From: JAXMEB01 sp046348545
Lineage (GTDB): Bacteria; Pseudomonadota; Gammaproteobacteria; Berkiellales; Berkiellaceae
NCBI GenBank assembly: GCA_046348545.1
Contig: JAXMEB010000003.1
Location: forward strand, 124,001 to 188,000
Length of the DNA: 64,000 bases
Reading direction: 5' to 3'
The notes below the pieces were generated by a model. It worked only from the letters and a program-made list of their open reading frames with translations. It was not told the DNA's origin and did not search any database. How positions within the stretch are numbered: the stretch's first letter is position 1; the number at the start of each line of letters is the position of its first letter. Of the stretch, positions 27,869 through 37,619 are shown piece by piece. The position numbers and the translations under genes are program-made.

Positions 27869-27916
27869 ATAGCAAATATGTCGTACAATTTGCATCATGT
27901 ATAGCAAAAATGTCGT
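27869..27916. repeat. 16-bp direct repeat with 32-bp period at the start of the second DUF4143 ATPase
   Basis: ATAGCAAATATGTCGT at 27869-27884 recurs as ATAGCAAAAATGTCGT at 27901-27916 (one mismatch). The period is 32 bp, the same as at 24975-25026. The second copy overlaps the possible start codon at 27897. TAGCAAAAATGTGGT, nearly the same word, occurs at 24948-24962 beside the first ATPase start. Confidence 0.6.
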
Positions 27917-29084
27917 GTCGAGAATGATTCCAAGGATACTGAGTCTTCCTCTTGATGAAAGCTTTTTCCTGTTTGGCCCTCGTGGTGTCGGTAAAACGAC
28001 AATTCTTAGACACCTGATTTTTTTTGAAAATGCACTTTACATTAATCTTTTGAGAGCAAAAGAAGAGCGGCAGTTTACTAGGGATCCTGATTCGCTGGAA
28101 GCAATTGTTGCTGCTTTGCCTGAGACGACAACACATATTATTATTGATGAGATTCAAAAAATACCAAAATTGTTAGATGTCGTACATCATCTCATAGAGT
28201 CCACAGATAAAAAGTTTATTCTAACAGGCTCAAATGCTAGAAAATTAAAACATGGCGGGGCAAATTTATTGGCAGGCCGTGCGTTTGTTTATGATCTGCA
28301 CCCATTTACTTATCTTGAAATCAGGGATCATATTGAGCTAAATCATTTTCTAAGTTGGGGGATGTTGCCCAAGATTTTTGAGTATGATACGGACGAAAAG
28401 AAACAAAGATTCCTAGAAGCATATGCTAATACTTATCTGAAAGAAGAAATTTGGGTAGAGCAATTTATACGCGATCTTGAGCCGTTTAGACATTTTCTTG
28501 AGGTTGCAGCGCAAGCAAATGGTAAAATTATCAATTTCTCAAATATTGCGCGAGATGTTGGGGTTGGTGTTCATTTGGTACAGAAATATTTTTCCATTTT
28601 AGAGGATACATTGCTTGGATTCTTTTTAAATAGTTTTCAGCATTCATTCAGAAAACGTTTAAGTAAAACGCCAAAGTTTTACTTCTTTGATACCGGCGTG
28701 GCAAGAACCTTGTCAGGGCACATTAGTTTGCCATTGCGTGATGGAAATAGCAGCTACGGTGAGCTATTTGAACATTTTGTCATTGTTCAATGTAAAAATC
28801 TGAGCAGTTATTATCACCGTGATTATAAATTTTCTTATTTAAGCACAAAGGATGGTGCCGAAATTGATCTTGTGGTTGAACGGCCTGGGAAGGCTATTCT
28901 ATTTATTGAGGTTAAAAGTAGTAACGATGTAAAAAGCCAACACCTTACAACGTTAAAACAGCTAGCGAAAGATTTTGGCGATTGTGAAGCAGTTTGTTTT
29001 AGTAGAGACAATTTTGCAAAGAGATTGGATGGGGTGACCATATTCCCCTGGCAAGAAGGTATAAAACGTTATTTTGAAAATTGA
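27897..29084 (+). CDS. AAA_14/DUF4143-family ATPase (second of two)
   Basis: 395 residues with Walker A GPRGVGKTTILRH and Walker B HIIIDEIQKIPKLL. LTGSNARKLKHGGANLLAGRA is the sensor region. The DUF4143 C-terminal part has GAEIDLVVERPGKAILFIEVKSS, again with nuclease-like D and ExK. ATG at 27897 or, equally likely, ATG at 27924 could start it; neither has a clear ribosome site. It is clearly divergent from the first ATPase, so not a recent copy. The pair flank the two glycosyltransferases. Cellular role unknown. Confidence 0.86.
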   Translation: MYSKNVVSRMIPRILSLPLDESFFLFGPRGVGKTTILRHLIFFENALYINLLRAKEERQFTRDPDSLEAIVAALPETTTHIIIDEIQKIPKLLDVVHHLIESTDKKFILTGSNARKLKHGGANLLAGRAFVYDLHPFTYLEIRDHIELNHFLSWGMLPKIFEYDTDEKKQRFLEAYANTYLKEEIWVEQFIRDLEPFRHFLEVAAQANGKIINFSNIARDVGVGVHLVQKYFSILEDTLLGFFLNSFQHSFRKRLSKTPKFYFFDTGVARTLSGHISLPLRDGNSSYGELFEHFVIVQCKNLSSYYHRDYKFSYLSTKDGAEIDLVVERPGKAILFIEVKSSNDVKSQHLTTLKQLAKDFGDCEAVCFSRDNFAKRLDGVTIFPWQEGIKRYFEN

Positions 29085-29155
29085 TTCTAAAAAAATATTA
29101 TGAGATCTCAATTTGCTCAATTGTTCGTAATTTATGCGTAAGGATTCATTAATAA

Positions 29156-29524
29156 ATGGCTGAAATGATATCATTACCGACTTTTTCTGATGCTCGAGGC
29201 TCTTTGACGGTTCTGGAAAAGTGCTTGCCATTTGAAATCAAACGAGTCTATTGGATGTATGATTTGAATGATCAAACGCGAGGCGGGCACCGACATCTTA
29301 AAACAGTGCAAGCTGCAGTCTGTTTGCAAGGTGGTTGTACTTTTAGAATTGTTAAAGACCAAATTGAAACAAAATTCCATCTCACTTCTCCAAATCAATG
29401 CTTGTTATTGCTGCCAGAAGATTGGCATGAGTTGACCGACTTTAAGTCAGGTGCCGTCGTCTTGATGTTAGCTTCAGATTATTTTGATAAAGCAGATTAT
29501 GTTTTGACGCCAATTTTAAATTAG
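29156..29524 (+). CDS. dTDP-6-deoxyhexose 3,4-ketoisomerase (FdtA/QdtA/WxcM-like cupin)
   Basis: A 122-residue cupin. RGGHRHLKTVQAAVCLQGG holds H45 and H47, matching the catalytic histidine pair of FdtA, and VYWMYDLNDQTRGG is typical of the WxcM/FdtA family. It converts dTDP-4-keto-6-deoxyglucose to the 3-keto isomer, setting up amination at C3 by the FdtB-like enzyme at 36528. FdtA (galacto product, Fuc3N) and QdtA (gluco product, Qui3N) cannot be told apart from sequence by eye. It is cut off from its pathway partners by the exoprotein island at 29.5-36.5 kb. Confidence 0.85.
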   Translation: MAEMISLPTFSDARGSLTVLEKCLPFEIKRVYWMYDLNDQTRGGHRHLKTVQAAVCLQGGCTFRIVKDQIETKFHLTSPNQCLLLLPEDWHELTDFKSGAVVLMLASDYFDKADYVLTPILN

Positions 29525-29542
29525 GTGTAGCTCCGCTATAAT
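29514..29542 (+). promoter_or_regulatory. Candidate promoter for the exoprotein gene
   Basis: A perfect TATAAT at 29537-29542 is preceded by a weak TTTTAA at 29514-29519 (17-bp spacer). It lies about 34 bp before the preferred ATG at 29576. Sequence prediction only. Confidence 0.4.
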
Positions 29543-29575
29543 GCTTCATTTTTTTTGAGATGGGTGGAGCAAGCC

Positions 29576-29891
29576 ATGAAGTTACAGGGAGCGTTCTTGT
29601 TATTGATGTCGTTCAATAGCATAACTTATGCCAATTCGATTCTCCCTGACTCGAATGCACCCTTTTCACAGCGTCCTGATGTATTAGAAGCAAGTCAGGG
29701 TGTTCCACAAATTAACATACAAACTCCAAGCCCCGCGGGGGTTTCTCGGAATCAGTATTCTCAGTTTGATATTGAGCAACGAGGCGCAATATTAAATAAC
29801 GCCTCTGATAAAGTAGAGACTCAGCTAGCAGGCCAGATAGCGGGGAATCCACATTTAGCAAATGGTGCTGCACGCGTCATCTTGAATGAAG
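29576..29891 (+). pseudogene. Two-partner-secretion exoprotein, N-terminal fragment (split by IS)
   Basis: Start ATG at 29576, chosen because GGAG lies 8 bases upstream and the product begins with a clean signal peptide (MKLQGAFLLLMSFNSITYA, then NSILP). The rest is the start of a TPS secretion domain: VPQINIQTPSPAGVSRNQY, FDIEQRGAILNN, and ANGAARVILNEV just before the insertion. Removing 29892-31143 plus one AAG joins this in frame to NSSKASELRGMLEVAGERAE. The intact protein would be about 1621 residues. As it stands, translation enters the IS and stops at 29974. Confidence 0.88.
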
Positions 29892-29921
29892 TGACCTTCC
29901 CCCGAAAAAACGGACAGGACA

Positions 29922-30769
29922 CTAAGCGACTATTTTGCCTTCAAACTCAACGGGGCTCAAATAGCCCAATTTAGAATGAAGGCGCTGACGATTATAATAG
30001 ACATCGATGTAATCGAAAACATGCTGCATGGCTTCCTGGCGCGTTTTGAAGCACTCACCGTGGATAGCTTCAACCTTGAGACTCCCATTCCAGCTTTCCA
30101 TGGCACCATTGTCATAACAATCACCTTTTTTGCTCATGCTGCAAATCAGATTGTATTTAGCTAGTAGTGCTTGGTATTCCTTTGAGCAATACTGAACCCC
30201 TCGATCTGAATGAATGATAACCCCATGAGGGTGCTTACGGCGCCATAGAGCCATTTGCAAAGCATTGCATACCAAAGATGCGGTCATACGTTCTCCCATT
30301 GCCCACCCCACAACCATGCGAGAATAGAGGTCTAACACAACAGCCAAATACAACCAGCCTTCTTCAGTCCAAATATAAGTGAGGTCGGAGACCCACTTTT
30401 GATTAGGCCTGCTTGCTTCAAAATTTTGCTGAAGCAGATTCGGAGCGACTGGTAGATTATGTTTACTGTTGGTTGTTGCTTTAAATTTTCGAGCACCTTT
30501 AGCACGCCACCCTTGTTTTCGCATAATATGCGCCACTCGATTCTTGCCAATCTTGAGACCAGATTTCCTAAGGCTTTTCGTGATTCGGATAGCACCAACA
30601 CGTTGTTTTTGATTATCAAAAATGGTTTAATTTGAACAGCCAAATTCTCATTTTCTTGTTCTCGGCGTGATGGCGTTCGTTTAACCCAGTCATAATAGCC
30701 ACTGCGTGAGACACACAGAACACGGCACATCATTCGAGTTTCAAAAAATGGTTCGTTCTCTTTAATCAT
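29922..30769 (-). pseudogene. IS3-family OrfB (DDE transposase), one frameshift
   Basis: Starts ETRMMCRVLCVSRSGYYDW (HTH_21 part), then loses frame near 30620 at a T-rich run. It resumes as RVGAIRITKSLRKSGLKIG, KWVSDLTYIWTEEGWLYLA (first Asp), GVIIHSDRGVQY (second Asp), and GAMESWNGSLKVE (Glu). A single-base indel accounts for the break. All catalytic residues are present, so a sequencing error or very recent mutation is possible. It ends 30 bp inside the element. Confidence 0.85.
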
Positions 30770-31080
30770 TTCGTACCTCGCTCTTCGTCCTTCGCGAAGT
30801 ACGTTGCCACCTTTTTTAGGAAAGCATTCTCCTGAGCCAAGCGTGTGTTTTCACGCTTTAGCCTCGCCATTTCAGCTGATTGAATCTTCTGGTCTTCAAA
30901 GGGGATGCCTGTTTGCTCTAGCTTTTTCCGCCAGGCATAAATAACGCTCTCTGACAAACCAAGATCGGTAGCTACTTTGGATATACCATCGATCTCAGCC
31001 CTTTTAACTGCTTGTTCTTTGAATTGTAAGCTATATTTGCTACGCTGCTTCACAATATTGACTAATTTCTTCTGACTCAT
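30766..31080 (-). CDS. IS3-family OrfA (transposase helix-turn-helix subunit)
   Basis: 104 residues. An HTH_Tnp_1-type domain (YSLQFKEQAVKRAEIDG, KVATDLGLSESVIYAWRKK) is followed by a leucine-rich coiled coil (AEMARLKRENTRLAQENAF). Intact and of normal length. Its stop overlaps the OrfB ATG (ATGA). In this family OrfA alone binds the ends and regulates transposition, while an OrfAB fusion made by ribosomal frameshifting does the catalysis. Confidence 0.9.
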   Translation of the reverse strand: MSQKKLVNIVKQRSKYSLQFKEQAVKRAEIDGISKVATDLGLSESVIYAWRKKLEQTGIPFEDQKIQSAEMARLKRENTRLAQENAFLKKVATYFAKDEERGTK

Positions 31081-31143
31081 TTAACACCTCTAGGACAGAT
31101 TTTACTATCTTAGTGAGGTGTCCGGAAAGTCAGGGGCGGGTCA

Positions 31144-34100
31144 AAGTTAATAGTTCTAAAGCGAGTGAATTGCGAGGTATGTTGGAGGTGGCTGGTGAGC
31201 GAGCTGAAGTGGTGATAGCCAATCCATCGGGCATCATTTGCGATGGATGTGGTGTTATCAATGCACATCGAATGAGTTATACAACAGGACGACCCCAATT
31301 CGATGAGGCCGGAAATATCCAAGATTATCGAGTGAGCCAAGGCGTCGTGCGAATAGAAGGAGAGGGCTTGGAGGCTTCTAGTACCAGCTATACAGATATT
31401 ATTGCGCGCGCAACAGAAATCAATGCAGCCATTCATACCAAGACACTTCATGGGCGATTAGGAGCAACGGAAGGGAGTATGGAGCCACCGCCGAAGGTTG
31501 CGATTGATGTCAAATCCCTCGGTGGGATGTATGCCAATCAAATTTACTTGGTTGGAACCGAGGACGGCGTTGGTGTTCGTCATGCAGGCCATCTGGGTGC
31601 AGGTGTTAATGAATTTAGAGTGACGGTTAATGGTGAGATTGAAAACATTGGGACAATGTTTGCTGATAAAATTGAGATGTCGGCCAAAAAAATAAACAAT
31701 CACAAGGGAGATAGTGGCGGTGCCGTCATAGGGGCGCGTGAGAATTTAAAGATGACATCCAAAGAAATTGAAAATACTGGCCACTCTGCGATATTAAGTT
31801 TAAATGAGATGCACCTCGACTTTGAAACTCTGAAAAATGTCGGCTCTGTGATTGATGCGAAGGGCCCAACAACGGTGCGGGGACAGCAAGTTGAGAATTT
31901 GAATGCGGGATTAGAAACTACCCTAGAGCAAGTTTCAGCCATGTCGCTTAAAGAATATGAGCCCGTTCGAAAAATAAAGGGGGCTTTTAACCAAAGCCAT
32001 TTACGTTATCCGGCATCGGAAGTTGCTGTAATTTATGATGGACAAGTTGCGATTTTAAAAATACCGGGGCAAGAAGATGCTTGGCATTACAATATTTATG
32101 ATTTTGTGAGGACCACTGAGGAGAGTCGGGTTTCTAAGAGCGAACCGGCCTGGTTTAGTGTTGGGGGACAGTTAACACTAGAAGTTGAGCGATTTCTCAA
32201 TAAGGACAGTTATGTGAGTAGCAATCTGCTGAGCGGATCCGGCGACAGCTTTACGAACCAGCTGACAGCAGGGGTGCGTGTGATTCGCGATGATGGTGAC
32301 CGTACTTGGGTTGAACGTAAGCATCATCGAGGTCGAGATAATAACGAATGTAAGGTTTTTCCGTATTCAGAACAGAAAGTCAAGCCTAATATATTGAAAC
32401 ATGATGTGATGGTAGGTCAGATTGAGGCGCCTCAGAGTTTGTTGCATCGGATTGACGTAGAGCCAACTAAAGGTTACTGGATAGAAACTGATAATCGATT
32501 CATTGATTCCGCTAATTATTTGTCCTCTGATTATCTGTTGTCTCAATTTGGATTAAATCCTTCTGAGTACATTCGATTGGGAGATGGGGCTTATGAACAA
32601 TCCTTAATTCAGCAACAAGTGATACAACAATTTGGATATCGTTTTTTAAGTGGGTATCAGGATGACGTAAATCAATATTTAGGCCTTATGGAAAATGCGA
32701 CTGAGCAAGCGAAGGCTTTAAACTTTAGTTTTGATATGAAGCCCACTGAGACAGATCTATTGAATGTCTCAAAAAACATGATTTGGTTAATACCGCAGGT
32801 GATTTCTTTATCAGATGGACAAGTTATAGAAGGGTTAGTGCCCCAATTGTATGGGCCCGCATTTGGAACAGTGGCTGTCAATGGCTCTATTATTTCTGCA
32901 AATCATTTAGAGATGAAACTATCTAGTAATCTGGAGAATGGCGGATCACTATTGGGGCGGCGTTTAGAGGTCGCTGCTGAAACAATCCGCAATACTGAGC
33001 AGATTGCAGGGGGTCGTATAGAGCTTACTGCGGAAGAAAATATTGAAAATATCGGTGGGACGGTTAAAGCAACTGAGTATTTAGGTGCGCATGCAGGGGG
33101 TGATATTTTAAATCAAACGACAACAAGAGCAGAAACAATTGTTGATGGCAATCGCATAACGCATAGAACCGATGTTGATAAAATTGCTCGTTTTGAACTG
33201 AATGGTGATGCGGATATGGATTTAGTAGCGGGGCGTGATATTCAGGTTCAAGGCGGAGAAATCCTCGGTGAAACAGGCACGATCAATTTGAATGCCGGTC
33301 GTGCTGTAAATCTAGAATCTTTAGAAACCAGGGTTGATATCACTGAAACGAACCATTATAAGAAACACAGCCTACTCAAAAAGACAGAAATAGAGGAGAC
33401 AATAGAACTGCACTCAACAGATCAATTTGCAAGTATTATAGGATCTGCTGGTTTAGTTCAGATTAAGGCGGGTGAGCGCTATACACAGACGGGGAGCCAT
33501 ATTGTCGGCCCTGAGGCAAAGTTAGTCATTGATGCGCCTAAGCAACATATTGAAGGTAGCCTTGACACACTGGATGAAGTAACGCGATATAGATTGAAAG
33601 AAACTGGATTATCTTTAGGTCTCAAGAGCCCCGCGCTTGACTCTGTTAATCATCTTCGAGACACGCTTGAGTCAACTGAAGACGTTGATGAGGCAAGGTT
33701 AAAAGCCTTAGGGATCACAAGCATGGCTCTTAGTGGCGCAACCACAGTCGGTGCGGTAAAAGCTGATCCCATCGGTCAGGTAGCACGAGCGGGCGTACAT
33801 CTTGGGACTCGGACCGAAGAAAAAGAGCATATTGTTCATGAGGAGTATGTGAATCCTAGTTCGATTAATGTTAAAGCGTTTGAATTGAACGCCAAGGGGG
33901 ATGGGGCTGAGATTTTGATTGCAGGGAGCCATATAAAGGCAAAGACAGGGGTGATTAGGACCGATGGCAAGTTTAATATGGAATCACAACAAAATATTCA
34001 TACGGAACATGACACGCAGGTCATTCGTCAAACTGAAATTGGTGTGAGTGTTGGTATTAAAGGTAGCTTGAAGGTAGACGCAAGCGTATCTGAACAGAAA

Positions 34101-35696
34101 GCAGAAAGTCACGCTGAGAGTATCGTACACCATCAGGCAACCCTTGAAGCGGAGAAGCTTGTGGTAGAAACAGGTAGCGATGTGGGATTATTGGGTGCAG
34201 TCTGGAAAGTGTGGGAGGTTGTTGCCAATATTGGTGGCTATTTTAATATTGAAAGTGTTCAAGATGAGAGTCATTACAGTTCGAAGCAAACGATTTCACG
34301 CGCGGCGTTGAGCCTGCCGATTACCAATGGCACGCCGACAGCGGATCTAACGCAACTTAAAAATACCGTCGAGTATCATCAAGAAGCAGTTGCTACGCAA
34401 AGTGGTTTAGAAGTTGGTGCGGGTGGGTTTGATATCCAGGTGGCTGGCAATACGCATTTGACAGGGGCATTATTAGAGGCTGATCCAGAAGCGATTGCAG
34501 CAGGTCGAGTGAAACTGACGACGGATAGGCTGACGGTTGAGGACATCGAAAATAGAGTCGATATTGAGGCTAAGAGTAGTGGGCATTCATTGAGCAGTGA
34601 TATTGCATCACAAGCTAAATATGGAGTTGCCAAAGCGCTTGTGAGCAATACGCTGATGACGGGCGATGCGAGTGCATCGGACAGTAGTTTGACGCGTACA
34701 GCGGTCAGTGAAGGACGATACCTTGTTAGAGACAGCGGGCAAGATGTAAATGAGCTGCTGAATCATGATACTGCCGCTGCGAATGAATCTTTAGATCAGC
34801 TGAATGCGGCTGAGGTGCTTGAAAAAGCTCAAGCAGCTCAAAAAGTCAAACAAGGTGCTTTTGATGCATTTGAGCCTTTTGCAGATGAAGCGTATGTGAC
34901 GATGTTTATTTTATCAGCCAAGATTTATGAAATTTTGAAAGATGACAGAGGTCAGCCTTTAACGGTAATAAATGAACAGGGTGAGAAGATAATACAGACT
35001 CGTGAGTTAACTGCTGAGGAAAAACAAAACTTGCAAGTCTCTAAAGATGGCAAAATACACGTTGCAACGAATGGAATTAATAATAACCAAGAAGCGGCTA
35101 CGAAGTATGCTGATCAGCACAACGTGAACCAAGATACGCAATATCTCGTTCATTTTCCAAAAGCAGGTAATCCGTTATCAGAGCTCTTAGTGGCAGCGTA
35201 TCAAAAATTTGGTGAAAGTGATTTGTTAGGACTAACCAATGCAACGGTAGAAGTTAAAGGACTGATGAATCAATATGGAACAGAGGGCTTACATTTAGAT
35301 GGGCATAGTCGAGGCGCTATGACGATTGATAATGCGCTCAATTCGTTGAAAAATGAAGACTATGAGGTAGGTATTTTAAGTGGGACGACGGTTTCGCTAT
35401 TTGGCCCTGCAGCCAATGCCGCACGTTTAGATAAAAAATTAGCGGTATTGCAGGGACGTAGCACCATTGAAGATCAAGGACAACAAGAAGCGATGAAAGT
35501 CACGCTGGAGAGTCATATCGCTGATCCAATTTCGAGATATATCGGGGGTAATCCTGCAACAGGGGGAGTGATACCGGAGGGAAGTAATTTTCTGATAGAA
35601 AATCTTTATGCTTTATTTGGAAAACATACTACTCATAATTGTTATGGAAGTTTTGCTCCTGGACCTTGTGAAGGATATTGGGAAGACTATAAATAG
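31144..35696 (+). pseudogene. Two-partner-secretion exoprotein (filamentous hemagglutinin/CdiA-like), main fragment
   Basis: About 1516 codons continue the exoprotein split by the IS3 element. The TPS domain resumes at ELRGMLEVAGERAEVVIANPSGIICDGCG. Beta-helical hemagglutinin repeats follow (GNAT-like runs of NIENIG, NAGRAVNLESLE, VAGNTHLTGALL). The last 230 residues differ in style: KDGKIHVATNGINNNQEAA, YLVHFPKAGNPLSELLVAAYQKF, and LHLDGHSRGAMTIDNAL, a GxSxG nucleophile-elbow-like motif. The C-terminus is Cys-containing (HNCYGSFAPGPCEGYW). No TpsB transporter gene is in the window. The frame could still be read from an internal start but would lack the signal peptide. Confidence 0.87.
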
Positions 35697-35722
35697 AGTG
35701 ACCTATAATTTGGGATTTTGAT

Positions 35723-36058
35723 ATGAATTTTATAGCAAGATTGAAATTGATTTATTTTATATTGATATTAGCAGGGTGTAGTCATTCTTTTTTGCCTCCT
35801 CCATACGAGAATGAAATGTGGGAACGTTCTAAAACTACACTACTCGAAGTTAACGAGATCATGATTCAGTGTGGATATCCAAGCTCGGCTGGTGCGAATA
35901 GAGGAACGAATCCTAACGAGATTGCATTAATGCATCTTTGTATGGAGAGAAAAGGTTTTAAATATAAAGGTAGATTTGGTTCCTATTGTTCAATGCACCC
36001 ATCCCTCCCCGCTTGTGTTGAAGCGCGCGCTGAAAAATTAGAGGCGAAGTCGAAGTGA
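35723..36058 (+). CDS. Small lipoprotein downstream of the exoprotein
   Basis: 111 residues with a short basic N-terminus and a lipobox (LILAGC, cysteine about residue 19). Four later cysteines are seen (QCGYPSS, LCMERKGFKY, YCSMHPSLPAC). The family is not one I can name. It starts 27 bp after the exoprotein stop on the same strand, the place where an immunity or accessory gene often sits in contact-dependent inhibition loci. That role is only inferred from position. Confidence 0.7.
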   Translation: MNFIARLKLIYFILILAGCSHSFLPPPYENEMWERSKTTLLEVNEIMIQCGYPSSAGANRGTNPNEIALMHLCMERKGFKYKGRFGSYCSMHPSLPACVEARAEKLEAKSK

Positions 36059-36136
36059 TTTTTCGATTCGAGAGTATATATTTCCTGTAATGCCAATTAA
36101 GTTAGTCTTTTTGTAGTAAAGAAGTTAGGAGTAAAA

Positions 36137-36451
36137 ATGATTAAAGTTGTAGGTTTTAGTGCTGCAGTATTTGCGCTTGTGCTTACCGGTTGTTCAACAG
36201 TAAAAGTGCCTCAATCAAGCGGTGGAAGTAAGTCGGATGCCACTGTTGAACTTTCATTTGAGCATAATTGGATTCAAAAACCGGTTGTAGATTGGAAAGC
36301 AGCTGAAAGAACTGCACTTGCAAAATGTCAAGCATGGGGCTATGAAAATGTTGAAGCTTTTTCTGCCTTAAGATCCGAATGTGCAGATAGAGATCATCGT
36401 GGCAATTGCACTACAAAAATTGTTACCAAAAAGTACCAATGTATTGAGTAA
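36137..36451 (+). CDS. YecR-like small lipoprotein
   Basis: 104 residues. The signal peptide ends in a lipobox (LVLTGC, cysteine about residue 19). The mature part has VDWKAAERTALAKCQAWGY, then CADRDHRGNCTTKIVTKKYQC, with paired cysteines as in YecR-like lipoproteins. AGGAG lies 6 bases before the ATG. It is 79 bp after the other lipoprotein and before a hairpin. Periplasmic-facing outer-membrane lipoprotein is likely; its function is unknown. Confidence 0.72.
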   Translation: MIKVVGFSAAVFALVLTGCSTVKVPQSSGGSKSDATVELSFEHNWIQKPVVDWKAAERTALAKCQAWGYENVEAFSALRSECADRDHRGNCTTKIVTKKYQCIE

Positions 36452-36460
36452 AGGGCCTGC

Positions 36461-36483
36461 GTACCATGCACAAAGCATGGTAC
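36461..36483 (+). terminator. Strong hairpin after the lipoprotein gene
   Basis: GTACCATGC, a 5-base loop, and GCATGGTAC make a perfect 9-bp stem 10 bp after the lipoprotein stop. No T-run follows, so it is either a weak intrinsic terminator or a small palindrome closing the exoprotein island. Confidence 0.45.
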
Positions 36484-36527
36484 ATAAATGATTTGAAGCA
36501 AGTGGTGCGTAACAGGAAATAATTTTA

Positions 36528-37619
36528 ATGAAAATCCCCTATGAAGATCTCGAAAAAGTGAATGCGCCGTTCATGGCTGCCTTTAAAGAGGCAGCAGCGA
36601 CGGTGATTGAGAAAGGCTGGTATATTCTGGGGCAGGAGGTTGAAAAGTTTGAACAGGATTTTGCCAGATTCCATGGTGCAAAATATGCAGTAGGCGTTGC
36701 CTCTGGTTTAGATGCGCTTCGATTGGCTTTGATGGCGTTAGAGCTGCCACCACAGAGTGAGGTCATTGTCTCTGCCAATAGCTATATTGCGACTGTCTTA
36801 GCCGTGACTCAAGCAGGTCATATTCCTGTATTAGTAGACCCTAGATTAGAAGATGGGAATATTGATCCCAGTAAAATTGAGGCCGCCATCACCAAAAAAA
36901 CACGCGCTATTATGCCGGTACATTGTTATGGACAACCGTGTGATATGAAAGGAATTGGTCGCATTGTTGAGCAATATGGGCTTGCATTAATTGAAGACTG
37001 TGCTCAAGCGCATAATGCTACCTTTCAGGGAAAAATGGTTGGTACATTTGGTGATGTCGGTGCATTTAGTTTTTATCCCACTAAGAACTTAGGGGCGTTG
37101 GGGGATGCGGGTGCAATTATCACGAATTCTGAAACGCTGTTTGATAAAATTAAATCCCTTAGAAATTATGGTGAAAAGCAAAAATACCAAAATCAATATT
37201 TAGGGCTGAACTCTAGATTGGATGAAATTCAAGCTGCATTTTTAAATGTCAAATTGCAACACTTAGTCAAAATCACGGAACATAAGCGTCATCTAGCTGA
37301 CATCTATTACAAAATTTTAAGACCTGAATGGCTGGTTTCACCCAAAAGACAAGACGCGCTTTCTGTTTATCATATCTTTAGCATCAGACATTCAAAGCGC
37401 GATGCACTGCAAAAGTATTTGTTAGAGCGAGGGATTGGTACGGCAATCCATTATCCTACCCCACCATATCGACAAGCAGCGTATGAAGGACAATTTGTTG
37501 GAGAGTACCCAGTGAGTGACGAATGGCATACTACAACACTGAGTTTGCCAATCTCTTTTGGTCACAGAACAGAAGAGATAGAATACGTGGCTAAGCGTAT
37601 TAATGAGTTTGAATCATGA
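36528..37619 (+). CDS. dTDP-3-amino-3,6-dideoxyhexose transaminase (FdtB/QdtB-like)
   Basis: A 363-residue DegT/DnrJ/EryC1/StrS PLP enzyme. LIEDCAQAHNA (154-164) contains the PLP-binding Asp, and AFSFYPTKNLGALGDAG has K186 as the Schiff-base lysine. YILGQEVEKFEQDFA and the overall length match FdtB/QdtB/TylB-type 3-aminotransferases. The cofactor-donor half is complete. The stop overlaps the rmlA start by 4 bp. With the ketoisomerase at 29156 and rmlA/rmlB it completes a route to dTDP-3-amino-3,6-dideoxyhexose. Confidence 0.87.
   Translation: MKIPYEDLEKVNAPFMAAFKEAAATVIEKGWYILGQEVEKFEQDFARFHGAKYAVGVASGLDALRLALMALELPPQSEVIVSANSYIATVLAVTQAGHIPVLVDPRLEDGNIDPSKIEAAITKKTRAIMPVHCYGQPCDMKGIGRIVEQYGLALIEDCAQAHNATFQGKMVGTFGDVGAFSFYPTKNLGALGDAGAIITNSETLFDKIKSLRNYGEKQKYQNQYLGLNSRLDEIQAAFLNVKLQHLVKITEHKRHLADIYYKILRPEWLVSPKRQDALSVYHIFSIRHSKRDALQKYLLERGIGTAIHYPTPPYRQAAYEGQFVGEYPVSDEWHTTTLSLPISFGHRTEEIEYVAKRINEFES

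Larger units (their letters stand above)
29892..31143 (-). mobile_element. IS3-family insertion sequence, 1252 bp
   Basis: The ends are TGACCTTCCCCC on the left and the complement of TGACCCGCCCCT on the right, with inner matching blocks (CGGACAGGACACTAAG against CGGACACCTCACTAAG). A 3-bp AAG duplication flanks it (29889-29891 and 31144-31146). It carries orfA and orfB on the minus strand in the usual IS3 order. It interrupts a two-partner-secretion exoprotein gene between the codons for NEV and NSS. Only one frameshift is seen in orfB, so it is a fairly young insertion. Confidence 0.92.

Noticed and set aside
31110..31942. Minus-strand open frames opposite the exoprotein gene
   Set aside because: The plus-strand frame shows clear TPS/hemagglutinin motifs; the opposite frames are composition shadows.
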